Shown here: piece after piece, positions 1 through 8,371 of the stretch
Layout of the letters: each line of letters begins with the position of its first letter
Position numbering within the stretch: position 1 is the stretch's first letter
NCBI GenBank assembly: GCA_964439835.1
Contig: CAYTPQ010000003.1
Span: forward strand, 62,001 to 126,000
Length of the DNA: 64,000 bases
Direction of reading: 5' to 3'
Source of the DNA: JAGNLM01 sp964439835
Lineage (GTDB): Bacteria > Pseudomonadota > Gammaproteobacteria > JAABTG01
The notes under the pieces: generated by a model
Told to the model about the DNA's origin: nothing
Databases searched by the model: none
Seen by the model: the letters and a program-made list of their open reading frames with translations, nothing else
Made by a program: the position numbers and the translations under genes

Positions 1-1277
1 TCCGGGTGCTGGTCACCTCCGGGGACCGCCTGCCAATCCTCGCCGAGGGGCTGCGCGAGTGCCACGACCTGCACACGGTCGTGCTGGTGGACGGCGTGCC
101 AGAGGAGGCCCTCGGCCATGTGCGGGCACTGCCGTGGGCGGCGCTCGCCGAGGTCGACGGCGGCGCCACGCCCCACCGCCGGATTGACATGGACATGGCG
201 TCGATCCTGTACACCTCGGGCAGCACCGGGCGACCGAAGGGCGTGGTGCTCTCCCACCGCAACATGGTGACCGGGGCGCTGAGCGTCGCCGAGTACCTCC
301 AGAACGTGGCCGAGGACCGCCTGCTGGCGGTGCTGCCGTTCAGCTTCGACTACGGCTTCAGCCAGCTCACGACCGCCTTCTCGGTGGGCGCGAGCGTCTC
401 GCTGATGGACTACCTGCTGCCCCGCGACGTGGTGAAGGCGGTGGCCCGCGACCGCATCACCGGCCTCGCCGCGGTGCCGCCGCTCTGGGTCCAGCTCGCG
501 CCGCTGGACTGGCCGGCCGATGCGGTGGAGAGCCTGCGCTACCTGACCAACTCCGGCGGCGCCATGCCGACCCGGGTGACCACGCGCCTGCGCGAGGCGC
601 TGCCGAGGACACGCGTGTTCCTGATGTACGGGCTGACCGAGGCCTTCCGCTCGACCTATCTGCCGCCCGAGGAGCTGGACCGCCGCCCGGAGTCGATGGG
701 CAGAGCCATCCCCAACGCCGAGATCCTGGTGGTACGCGAGGACGGCTCTCCCTGCGCCCCCGGCGAGCCCGGCGAGCTCGTACACCGCGGCTCGCTGGTC
801 GCCATGGGCTACTGGAACGACCCCGAGCGGAGCGCCGAGCGCTTCAAGCCGGCGCCGGGCCAGCCGGCGGAGGTACCGCTGACCGAGATGGCGGTGTGGT
901 CGGGCGACACCGTGCGCACGGACGAGGACGGTTTCCTGTACTTCGTCGGCCGGCGCGATGAGATGATCAAGACCTCGGGCTACCGGGTGAGCCCGACCGA
1001 GGTCGAGGAGGTGCTTTACGCGAGCGGCCTGGTCGCCGAGGCCGCGGCCCTCGGCCTGCCGCACCCGACCCTCGGCCAGGGGATCTGCGCCGTGGTCCAG
1101 CCCCGCGACGCCGCCTTCGACCCGGAATCCCTGCTGGCCGCCTGCAAGCGCGAGCTGCCGAACTTCATGGTCCCGTTGCAGGTGGTGACCCGTGACGCCC
1201 TGCCGCGCAACCCGAACGGCAAGATCGACCGGCGTGCCCTGGCCGACGGCCTGCAGGGGCTCTGGGTCGAGTCGTGA
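1..1277 (+). CDS. Acyl-CoA ligase (AMP-forming), exosortase A-associated; 5' end outside window
   Basis: The frame is open at the first base of the window, so the N-terminus is missing; about 424 residues remain. The ANL-superfamily phosphate-binding motif YTSGSTGRPKG lies near residue 70 of the fragment, followed by YGLTEAF (adenylate binding) and a C-terminal NPNGKIDRRAL with the catalytic lysine. These enzymes adenylate a carboxylate and load it on CoA or a carrier protein. The next gene is a PLP decarboxylase of the kind found beside exosortase A/PEP-CTERM loci, and this ligase-decarboxylase pair is typical of those loci, so the exosortase assignment rests on both likeness and neighbourhood. 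The two genes are 69 nt apart in the same direction and probably cotranscribed. The substrate is unknown. Confidence 0.88.
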   Translation, partial: RVLVTSGDRLPILAEGLRECHDLHTVVLVDGVPEEALGHVRALPWAALAEVDGGATPHRRIDMDMASILYTSGSTGRPKGVVLSHRNMVTGALSVAEYLQNVAEDRLLAVLPFSFDYGFSQLTTAFSVGASVSLMDYLLPRDVVKAVARDRITGLAAVPPLWVQLAPLDWPADAVESLRYLTNSGGAMPTRVTTRLREALPRTRVFLMYGLTEAFRSTYLPPEELDRRPESMGRAIPNAEILVVREDGSPCAPGEPGELVHRGSLVAMGYWNDPERSAERFKPAPGQPAEVPLTEMAVWSGDTVRTDEDGFLYFVGRRDEMIKTSGYRVSPTEVEEVLYASGLVAEAAALGLPHPTLGQGICAVVQPRDAAFDPESLLAACKRELPNFMVPLQVVTRDALPRNPNGKIDRRALADGLQGLWVES

Positions 1278-1346
1278 AGGCACCCACGCGCACCCCGCCA
1301 CCCCGGCGCACGCACCCGCCCGCCCCGAGCCGAATCCGGTGACCCC

Positions 1347-2579
1347 ATGACCGAGCGCCCGACCCACGCCCCGATGGACCAGTTCGCCGTGGTCGACGAC
1401 TGCCTGCAGGTCGGCGGCGTGGCCCTCCCGCGGCTCGCCCGGCGCGTCGGTCAGACCCCTTTCTACGCCTACGACCGCCGGCTGATGAGCGAGCGCGTCG
1501 CACTCCTGCGTGCGGCCCTGCCACCCGGCGTCAGCCTGCACTACGCGGTCAAGGCCAACCCCATGCCGGCGGTGGTCCAGCACCTGGCGGGCCTGGTCGA
1601 CGGGCTCGACGTGGCCTCCCTCGGCGAGCTGCGGACGGCCCTCGACACCGGCACCAGTCCCCACGTCATCAGCTTCGCCGGCCCGGGCAAGACCGAGCGC
1701 GAGCTGGCCGCGGCGATGGCCTCCGGGATCACGATCAACCTGGAGAGCGAGGGCGAGCTGGAGCGGGCGGCCCGGGTCGGCGGCGAGATGGGCGAGCGTC
1801 CCCGCGTCGCCGTGCGCGTCAACCCGGACTTCGATCTGAAGTCATCGGGCATGAAGATGGGGGGCGGACCCAAGGCCTTCGGCGTGGACGCCGAGCGGGT
1901 GCCGGCGATGCTGAATCGCATCGGCACGCTTTCGGTCGACTTCCAGGGCTTCCACATCTACTCGGGCTCCCAGAACCTGCGCGCCGAATCGATCGTCGAG
2001 GCCCAGACCCGCACCTTCGAGCTCGCCTTGCGCCTGGCGGCGCACGCGCCAGGGCCCGTGCGCCTGCTCAACATCGGCGGCGGCTTCGGCATTCCCTACT
2101 TCCCCGGCGATCGCCCGCTCGACCTCGGGCCGGTGACGGAGAACCTGCGGGCGCGTCTTCCGGAGGTTCGCCAGCGGCTCCCCCAGGCGGAGGTCGTGAT
2201 CGAGCTCGGGCGGTATCTGGTCGGAGAGGCCGGCGTCTACGTCTGCGAGGTGATCGACCGCAAGGTCTCGCGCGGGCAGGTCTACCTCGTCACCAACGGC
2301 GGCCTGCACCACCATCTGGCGGCGTCCGGAAACTTCGGCCAGGTGATCCGCAAGAACTATCCGGTGGTGGTCGGCAACCGCGTGCGCGGCAACGAACGCG
2401 AGATTGCGAACGTCGTCGGCCCGCTCTGCACACCGCTCGACATCCTGGCCGAGAAGACCGAGCTCGCGCGGGCAGACGTCGGCGACCTGATCGCGGTCTT
2501 CCAGTCTGGGGCGTACGGACTCACCGCAAGCCCGCTCGGCTTCCTCAGCCACCCAAAAGCGCTGGAAGTGCTCGTCTAG
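1347..2579 (+). CDS. PLP-dependent decarboxylase, exosortase A-associated
   Basis: A 410-residue fold-type III (alanine racemase/diaminopimelate decarboxylase-like) enzyme. YAVKANP near residue 66 carries the lysine that binds PLP. HIYSGSQNL, the glycine-rich GGGFGIPYF and GPLCTPLD (with the active-site cysteine) follow in the usual order of group IV decarboxylases, and a GAYG motif lies near the C-terminus. The length fits the family. It probably decarboxylates an amino-acid-like substrate for the exopolysaccharide or PEP-CTERM pathway encoded to the left of the window; the actual substrate cannot be read from sequence. Start is the ATG at 1347. An ordinary lysA would be a possible alternative, but the upstream ligase argues for the exosortase-associated paralogue. 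Confidence 0.85.
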   Translation: MTERPTHAPMDQFAVVDDCLQVGGVALPRLARRVGQTPFYAYDRRLMSERVALLRAALPPGVSLHYAVKANPMPAVVQHLAGLVDGLDVASLGELRTALDTGTSPHVISFAGPGKTERELAAAMASGITINLESEGELERAARVGGEMGERPRVAVRVNPDFDLKSSGMKMGGGPKAFGVDAERVPAMLNRIGTLSVDFQGFHIYSGSQNLRAESIVEAQTRTFELALRLAAHAPGPVRLLNIGGGFGIPYFPGDRPLDLGPVTENLRARLPEVRQRLPQAEVVIELGRYLVGEAGVYVCEVIDRKVSRGQVYLVTNGGLHHHLAASGNFGQVIRKNYPVVVGNRVRGNEREIANVVGPLCTPLDILAEKTELARADVGDLIAVFQSGAYGLTASPLGFLSHPKALEVLV

Positions 2580-2674
2580 CAGCGACCGGGTCGCGCCGTG
2601 CGCCGGCGTCCGGCGGGGCGTCATCGCCGGACGTGGCTGCCGGTCTCCGGAGATTCTTCTAGGCCGGTCTTACC

Positions 2675-2692
2675 TTAGGTCAAACTACCTAA
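2675..2692. promoter_or_regulatory. Inverted repeat TTAGGT-N6-ACCTAA, candidate operator
   Basis: TTAGGTCAAACTACCTAA has perfect 6-bp arms around a 6-bp spacer. It sits in an unusually AT-rich stretch of about 60 bp directly upstream of the LuxR-type gene. Dimeric LuxR/NarL-family proteins often bind such sites, so autoregulation is plausible, but no half-site consensus for this regulator is known to me. Confidence 0.45.
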
Positions 2693-2726
2693 CTAGCTGT
2701 TTGTAATAAATAATCCACGTCGATTT

Positions 2727-4001
2727 TTGTTGGCAAGGAGGACCGGATGGGCTATCTTTCGATTTCGTGTTGTGGCCCTTGGATGGGTATCCTTCGATCA
2801 GTCGGTAGGGACTGCCGTTACACCGAGCAACGCGGGTTCCGGGGGAAGGGTGCCGCGAAGCGGCGACGAGTTGTTGCCGGTATTGCAGTGCCTCTGCGAT
2901 GCGGCGCTCGACGACATGGCATGGGGGCGCTTCCTCGAGGCCCTCTGCAGGAGCACGAGCAGCGTAGAAGCTGACCTATTCGTCGTCGACCCCCTCACGA
3001 CACGCTGCACCAGCTGCATCAGCTACGACCTGGAGAAGAACTGGGTCGGTCGTTGTGACCTACAGGCGAGCGACAAGTGCGTGTGGGTGCAGTTTCGCCC
3101 CGCTCTCCAACCTGCGGACGACTCCGTCGGGACGCCCCAGGTGCGGGAAATCAGTGCCTGTCCGACAGGGATATCGGTCGTCTTCGGCGCAGTCCCGCCG
3201 AATCCGCGGCTGTCCGTCACGGAGCTGTGGCGTCACGACGGTCGGCAGGCTTACCTGGCTCTGAGGCGCAAGGATGATTCGCCACTGGCCGGCGAGCACG
3301 CAGAGACCCTCGACGCCATCCTTCCTTTCCTGCGGCGGGCGTTCCTGGTCGCCTACCGGCTGGAGAGCGGTGAGCGACGCAATGCGATGCTCGTGCGCGC
3401 TATCGAGCACAGCACCACCGGAATCACGCTGCTCGAGGCCCACGGCCAGATTGTCTATACCAATCAGGCCGCCCGCGAAATCCTGACCCAGGACGACGGG
3501 CTATTCGCCGAGGGGGGGCGACTGCGCGCCTCGCGCAAGGCCGACGACGACGCGTTGCAGGACCTGGTGCGCCGCGCTGCAGGGTCGATCCCGGATCATC
3601 AGCCGCTCATCGGCGGCATCATCGCTGTGCCCCGGCGCTCGGGCCAGGCGCCCTACACGGTCGCGGCGGTACCCGTGCGTCTGGAACCGACAGCGCTGCG
3701 CAACGACGAGGCAGTCGCCACCGTGTTCCTCTCGGACCCCACCGCGCTGCACGACATCAGTGACACGCACATCCGACGTATCTACCGGCTGACCCCCAAG
3801 GAGGCGCAACTCGCGGTCCTCCTCACCAGGGGCGCAACGGTGGCGGCAGCCGCCACCGAACTCGGCATGGCAGAGAAGACCGCCCGCATCCACCTGCAAG
3901 GGCTATTCCGGAAGACCGGCACCCGCCGGCAGGTGGACCTCGTGCGCGTGCTCCTCCACAGTGCAGGCCCCACCCGCTCTCCCACCAGAGAAGCGATCTA
4001 G
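2727..4001 (+). CDS. LuxR-family transcriptional regulator with PAS-like sensor region
   Basis: The last ~60 residues (LTPKEAQLAVLLTRGATVAAAATELGM..., split here for length) form a typical LuxR/GerE helix-turn-helix. A PAS-like segment around residues 220-270 (AIEHSTTGITLLEAHGQIVYTN) precedes it. There is no receiver-domain aspartate pocket, so this is a stand-alone ligand- or redox-sensing regulator rather than a response regulator. It lies between the exosortase-associated genes and the amidotransferase and could control that locus. The start is uncertain: the frame opens at TTG 2727, GTG codons occur at 2772 and 2850, and the best Shine-Dalgarno (AAGGAGG at 2735-2741) serves an ATG at 2747 in a different frame. 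The conserved part begins near residue 46. Confidence 0.75.
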   Translation: MLARRTGWAIFRFRVVALGWVSFDQSVGTAVTPSNAGSGGRVPRSGDELLPVLQCLCDAALDDMAWGRFLEALCRSTSSVEADLFVVDPLTTRCTSCISYDLEKNWVGRCDLQASDKCVWVQFRPALQPADDSVGTPQVREISACPTGISVVFGAVPPNPRLSVTELWRHDGRQAYLALRRKDDSPLAGEHAETLDAILPFLRRAFLVAYRLESGERRNAMLVRAIEHSTTGITLLEAHGQIVYTNQAAREILTQDDGLFAEGGRLRASRKADDDALQDLVRRAAGSIPDHQPLIGGIIAVPRRSGQAPYTVAAVPVRLEPTALRNDEAVATVFLSDPTALHDISDTHIRRIYRLTPKEAQLAVLLTRGATVAAAATELGMAEKTARIHLQGLFRKTGTRRQVDLVRVLLHSAGPTRSPTREAI

Positions 4002-4206
4002 CCGCCAGCCGGCATCCGGCCCACCGTCGCCCGCCGCAGCCACAGGCCTTGTGGGGGCACGAGGTCAACGGCAAGTTTCCGAACGGGACGCTCAAGGCAG
4101 TGTAGGCTGCCGCCGACATGCTCGGGAATCCGGGCCACCTCGCTGCTAGAGGCGAGCCTACCGTCCCCAACCTCACGCACCACGGTCAGACCAAAGGCCA
4201 AGCCAC

Positions 4207-6147
4207 ATGTCCAGGTACTCGGCGGAGCCCGCACAAGACGCTTCACCCGGTTCCCGCCCCCCGCCGGCCCGTCCCGTCGACTCGAACTGGCTCTGCGGGG
4301 TCTTCGACCCGACCGCGGCCGTGCCCCCGAGCGAACGCCTCGGGCCGATGGCAGCGACTGCACCGGCCTCGGCCCGTCCCGCCACCGCCGCCACCGCCAA
4401 CGGCTGCACCGTCGCGGCCCACTGGGCGGCCACGGCCGAGGGCCTGCTGGTCGGCGTGGCGGGACACCCGTACTGGGACGGGGCGCCCACGGACCTCCCG
4501 CAGGACCCCGCCGCGGCGCTGGCAGTTCTCTATCGCCGCATGGGCGAGCGCTGCCTGGCCCCGCTGCGCGGCGCCTTCACGGTGGCCGTCTACGACCCCG
4601 CGGCCGGGACCGGCCTGCTCGCCATCGACCGCATCGGCCAGCACCACCTGTACTACGCGCAGGTCGGCGAGGCCCTCGCCTTCGGCTCCTCCGCCGACGC
4701 GGTGCTGGCCTTCCCGGGCGTGCCGCGCGAGCTCTCCCACGACGCCCTGTTCCAGTACCTGTACTTCCACATGATCCCGAGCCCGGGGACGGTCTACCGC
4801 GCGGTCTCCAAGCTCGAAGGCGCCCACTGCCTCCTCTTCCGCCCCGGCCGCGTCGAGGTCCGTCCCTACTGGCGCCCGACCTTCGTCGAGACCTGGGGCG
4901 GCCGCGATCAAAGGGGTCTGACCCCATCGGTCCGCGATCAATGGGGTCAGACCCCTTTGATCCGGGCAGCGGGGGAAGAGCTGCGGGCGCTGCTCCAGGC
5001 GGACGTCGCCCGCTACTGCGACCTCCCCGGGGTCGGCGCCTTCTTGAGCGGGGGGCTCGACAGCTCGACCGTCGCCGGTCTCCTCGCGCGGGTCCGGCCC
5101 GGGGAGGCCCACACCTACTCGGTCGGGTTTGCCGAGGAGCAGTACAACGAGCTGCCTTACGCGCACCTCAGCGCCGACTGGTTCAAGACCACCCAGCACG
5201 ACGTCATCGTCTGCCCCGACGACGCCCTCACCGCCGTTGCCACGGTCGCAGCGGCCTTTGACGAGCCCTTCGGCAACTCCTCGGCGCTCGCCGCCTACTT
5301 CTGTGCCAAAGCCGCGCGGGCGGACGGCGTCACCCGGCTCATCGCCGGCGACGGCGGCGATGAGCTCTTCGCCGGCAACGAGCGCTACGGCAAGCAGCTG
5401 GTGTTCGAGGCCTATTTCCGGCTGCCGGTGGCGCTGCGCCGGGGCCTCCTGGAGCCACTGCTGCTCGGCATCCCCGCCCTCGATCGGGTCCCGTTGGTGA
5501 AAAAAGGCGTGAGCTACGTGCGCCAGGCGCTCGTGCGGCTGCCCGACCGCTTCGACACCTACAGCTACCTGCACCGGCACCCCCTCACCGAGATCTTCCA
5601 GCCGGACTTCCTCGCCAGCGTCGACACCGGGGCCCCGTCGCGCGCGATGCAGGCGCTCTGGGACGCGGTGCCCGGCGCCAGCACCGTCAACCGGATGCTG
5701 TTCCTCGACTGGAAGAAGACCCTGCAGGACAACGACCTGGTCAAGGTCAACCGCATGGCCGAGGCCGCGGGGGTCGAGGTCGTCTACCCGATGCTGGACG
5801 ACGCGGTGGTGGAGCTCTCCTGCCGGGTACCGAGCCGGCTGAAGCTGAAACCGGGGCAGCTGCGCTACTTCTACAAAGAGGCGATGCGCGGGTTCCTGCC
5901 GCCCGAGACCCTGAGCAAGAAGAAGCACGGCTTCGGCCTGCCGTTCGCCATCTGGATCACGAGCCACCGGCCGCTGCAGGAGCTCGCCTACGACAGCGTG
6001 CTGGCCCTGCGCGACCGCCCCTACCTCCGGCCCGAGTTCTTGGAGAGGGCGATCCGCCTTCATCAGCACGATACGGCGGTCTACTACGGCGAGCTGGTCT
6101 GGATCCTGATGATGTTGGAGCAGTGGCTGCGCTCTCGCGGTCTCTGA
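4207..6147 (+). CDS. Asparagine-synthase-like amidotransferase with in-frame palindromic insert
   Basis: A 646-residue two-domain protein. The N-terminal half resembles a class II glutaminase (LLVGVAGHPYWDG, then PLRGAFTVAVYD). The C-terminal half is an ATP-pyrophosphatase domain with the loop LSGGLDSSTVAGL at about residues 280-292, followed by AGDGGDELFAGNERY and the late KKKHGFGLPFAIW motif of asparagine synthases. The class II nucleophile must be the N-terminal cysteine, but here the only candidate (WLCGVFD) is about 30 residues in and no start codon precedes it, so glutaminase activity is doubtful. Residues 234-252 are translated from a 57-bp palindromic repeat in the interdomain linker. 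Related enzymes occur in exosortase A loci. The native amide acceptor is unknown. Confidence 0.82.
   Translation: MSRYSAEPAQDASPGSRPPPARPVDSNWLCGVFDPTAAVPPSERLGPMAATAPASARPATAATANGCTVAAHWAATAEGLLVGVAGHPYWDGAPTDLPQDPAAALAVLYRRMGERCLAPLRGAFTVAVYDPAAGTGLLAIDRIGQHHLYYAQVGEALAFGSSADAVLAFPGVPRELSHDALFQYLYFHMIPSPGTVYRAVSKLEGAHCLLFRPGRVEVRPYWRPTFVETWGGRDQRGLTPSVRDQWGQTPLIRAAGEELRALLQADVARYCDLPGVGAFLSGGLDSSTVAGLLARVRPGEAHTYSVGFAEEQYNELPYAHLSADWFKTTQHDVIVCPDDALTAVATVAAAFDEPFGNSSALAAYFCAKAARADGVTRLIAGDGGDELFAGNERYGKQLVFEAYFRLPVALRRGLLEPLLLGIPALDRVPLVKKGVSYVRQALVRLPDRFDTYSYLHRHPLTEIFQPDFLASVDTGAPSRAMQALWDAVPGASTVNRMLFLDWKKTLQDNDLVKVNRMAEAAGVEVVYPMLDDAVVELSCRVPSRLKLKPGQLRYFYKEAMRGFLPPETLSKKKHGFGLPFAIWITSHRPLQELAYDSVLALRDRPYLRPEFLERAIRLHQHDTAVYYGELVWILMMLEQWLRSRGL
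4906..4962. repeat. Palindromic repeat family A, copy 1 (inside the amidotransferase gene)
   Basis: Perfect 22-bp inverted arms at 4906-4927 and 4941-4962, containing GATCAAAGGGGTCTGACCCC and its complement, flank a 13-nt spacer. Total length is 57 bp, exactly 19 codons, so the reading frame is preserved. Two further copies lie at 13728-13798 and 23812-23899. Confidence 0.92.
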
Positions 6148-6220
6148 GCCTGCTCTCTGGGGAGACCCTGCAGAGGTCGTCACCCCGGCGGAAGCCGAGG
6201 TCCAGCGTGCTGATTCCTAT

Positions 6221-6246
6221 GGATTCCGGCCTATGCCGGAATGACG
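6221..6246. repeat. ATTCCGGC hairpin repeat (family D), copy 1
   Basis: The stem ATTCCGGC / GCCGGAAT (6223-6230 and 6235-6242) with a CTAT loop is followed by GACG. Read on the minus strand it begins CGTCATTCCGGC, the same as the copy at 47531. This is a widespread proteobacterial interspersed repeat. It fills the gap between the convergent amidotransferase and ABC exporter genes and may act as a transcript end. Confidence 0.8.
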
Positions 6247-6314
6247 AAGGGGAAGGCGTTAAGGGCTTCCAATACGGGACATCGGTCCCCGGCGCCCCTG
6301 GCCCGAGACGCGCG

Positions 6315-8219
6315 TCAGTCGGCCTCCCGGCCCACGCGGGACGGTAGGGCGAAAGCGCTCGGCGCGCCCTCGATCTCCTTCAGCCGCGCATCGCCTGCGG
6401 CGGCCTCGCCGGTGGTGAGGCGCGCCGGCTCCCGCACCTCCTCCTCCGCCTGCTGGAGTGCCCACATCCGGGCGTAGAGGCCGTCCGCGGCCAGCAGGTC
6501 GTGGTGACTGCCCTGCTCCACCACCCGGCCCTGGTCCAGCACCAGGATCCGGTCGGCATCGACGATGGTCGACAGGCGGTGGGCGATGACGAGCGTGGTG
6601 TGCTCGGCCGCCACCTCGTCCAACGCCCTCTGGATGGCGCGCTCGGCCCGGGTGTCGAGGGCCGAGGTGGCCTCGTCGAAGATCAGGATCGGAGAGGCCT
6701 TGAGGATCACCCGGGCAATCGCCACCCGCTGCTTCTCGCCGCCGGAGAGCTTCAGGCCGCGCTCGCCGACCACCGTGTCGTAGCCCTGGGGCAGGGAGGC
6801 GATGAAGTCGTGAATGTGGGCCAGCCGGGCCGCGCGCTCGACCTCCTCGCGCGAGGCATCGGGGCGGGCGTAGGCGATGTTGTAGTAGATGCTGTCGTTG
6901 AACAGCACCGTGTCCTGGGGGACGATGCCGATGGCCGAGCGCAGGCTCGCCTGAGTGACCTCCCGCAGGTCCTGGCCATTGACGGTGACCCGCCCCCCGG
7001 TCACGTCGAAGAAGCGGTACAGCAGGCGGGCGAGGGTCGACTTGCCGGCCCCGCTCGGGCCGACCACCGCGACCTTGGTCCCGGGGCGGATCTCGAAGTC
7101 GACCCCGCGCAGGATTGCGCGGTCGGGCTGGTAGGCAAAGTCCACCCCCTCGAAGCGCACCCCGCCGGCACCGACCGCCAGCGCGGGCGCCCCCGGCCGG
7201 TCCCGGATCTCGGGCTCCCGGTTCAGTAACCGCACGAGCAGGTCCATGTCCGCCAGGGCGTACTTGATCTGGCGGTAGACGATCCCGAGGAAGTTGAGCG
7301 GGATGAAGAGCTGCAGCAGGAAGGCGTTGACCAGTACCAGGTCGCCGAGGGTCATCGTGCCGGCCACCACTCCCCGGGCGGCGAAGACCATCAGCAGCGT
7401 CACGCCGACGGCGATGATCGCCCCCTGGCCGAAGTTCAGGGCCGACATGGAGGTCTGGCTCTGGACCGCGGCGTGCTCCCACCCGGCCAGGGTGTGGTCG
7501 TAGCGCCGGACCTCGCTGCCCTCGTTGCCGAAGTACTTGACCGTCTCGTAGTTGATCAGGCTGTCGACCGCCTGGGTGTTGGCCTCGGACTCGAGCCGGT
7601 TCATCTCGTGGCGGAAGTGCATGCGCCAGTCGGTGATGGCGAAGGTGAACCAGACGTAGACCGCCACCGTGGCGAACGTGACCAGGGTGAAGACGGGGTC
7701 GTAGCGGGTCAGCAGGATCGCGGCGACCAGGCCGAACTCCACCAGCGTCGGCAGCACGTTGAAGACCATGTAGTTCAGGATGGTGCTGACGCTGCGGGTG
7801 CCGCGCTCCAGGTCGCGGAAGATGGCCCCGGTCTTGCGCTCCAGGTGGAAGCGCAACGACAGGTCGAGCAGGTGCGAGAGCACCCGGTCCGAGAGCCGGC
7901 GCATCGCGCGGTAGCGGACCTTGGCGAAGACCGCGTCGCGCAGCTCGTTGAAGAAGGCCGCGGCCATCTTGAGCGCGCCGTAGGCCGCGAGCAGCGCGAC
8001 CGGCAGGACCAGCTCCGGGTGCCGGCCCGGGTCCAGGGCGTCGACGATGTCCTTCAGCACCAGCGGCACGCCGACGTTGGCGACCTTCGCGAGCAGCAGC
8101 GAGCCGAGCGCCAGCAGCACCCGGCCCCGGTACTCCCAAACGTAGGGCAGCATCGCCCGGACGTTCCGGAGGTCGTCCCGGTCTTTGTGCGGGTCTTCGG
8201 TGTAGCCGGTGGCGAACAT
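6315..8219 (-). CDS. ABC exporter of the ATM1/HMT type (fused permease-ATPase)
   Basis: A 634-residue half-transporter. Residues ~30-330 form a six-helix exporter membrane domain, and residues ~350-590 the nucleotide-binding domain: Walker A GPSGAGKST, signature LSGGEKQRVAIAR, Walker B ILIFDEATSALD and the H-loop IAHRLST. The order TMD-NBD and the opening EYRGRVLLALGSLLLAKVANVGVPLVL-like segment match the mitochondrial-Atm1 class of bacterial heavy-metal/glutathione-conjugate exporters rather than MsbA. It would act as a homodimer in the inner membrane. The C-terminal ~50 residues are a charged tail with no known motif. It has no same-strand partner, so it is probably a single-gene transcript. 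Substrate not deducible. Confidence 0.88.
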   Translation of the reverse strand: MFATGYTEDPHKDRDDLRNVRAMLPYVWEYRGRVLLALGSLLLAKVANVGVPLVLKDIVDALDPGRHPELVLPVALLAAYGALKMAAAFFNELRDAVFAKVRYRAMRRLSDRVLSHLLDLSLRFHLERKTGAIFRDLERGTRSVSTILNYMVFNVLPTLVEFGLVAAILLTRYDPVFTLVTFATVAVYVWFTFAITDWRMHFRHEMNRLESEANTQAVDSLINYETVKYFGNEGSEVRRYDHTLAGWEHAAVQSQTSMSALNFGQGAIIAVGVTLLMVFAARGVVAGTMTLGDLVLVNAFLLQLFIPLNFLGIVYRQIKYALADMDLLVRLLNREPEIRDRPGAPALAVGAGGVRFEGVDFAYQPDRAILRGVDFEIRPGTKVAVVGPSGAGKSTLARLLYRFFDVTGGRVTVNGQDLREVTQASLRSAIGIVPQDTVLFNDSIYYNIAYARPDASREEVERAARLAHIHDFIASLPQGYDTVVGERGLKLSGGEKQRVAIARVILKASPILIFDEATSALDTRAERAIQRALDEVAAEHTTLVIAHRLSTIVDADRILVLDQGRVVEQGSHHDLLAADGLYARMWALQQAEEEVREPARLTTGEAAAGDARLKEIEGAPSAFALPSRVGREAD

Positions 8220-8371
8220 GGCGCTCTGAAGTCGGAGATCCGCATTATAGGCCGGCGGGCACCTCCTACCCCCGCCGGCCGCTTCCCGGCTTGACCTCCG
8301 TGCCTGTTCGCCTCGTCGGCGCTGACCTATGCTTCCACGGCCCTGACCAACGGCAGTGGAGGTGGGCCTCG

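Noticed and set aside
4243..6183. A 646-codon minus-strand ORF opposite the amidotransferase
   Set aside because: It has the skewed, repetitive composition of an antisense frame in high-GC DNA and no domain; the plus-strand frame has clear motifs.
6259..8139. A 626-codon shifted frame inside the ABC exporter gene
   Set aside because: Gly/Ala/Arg-rich shadow without motifs; the true frame carries Walker A and B.
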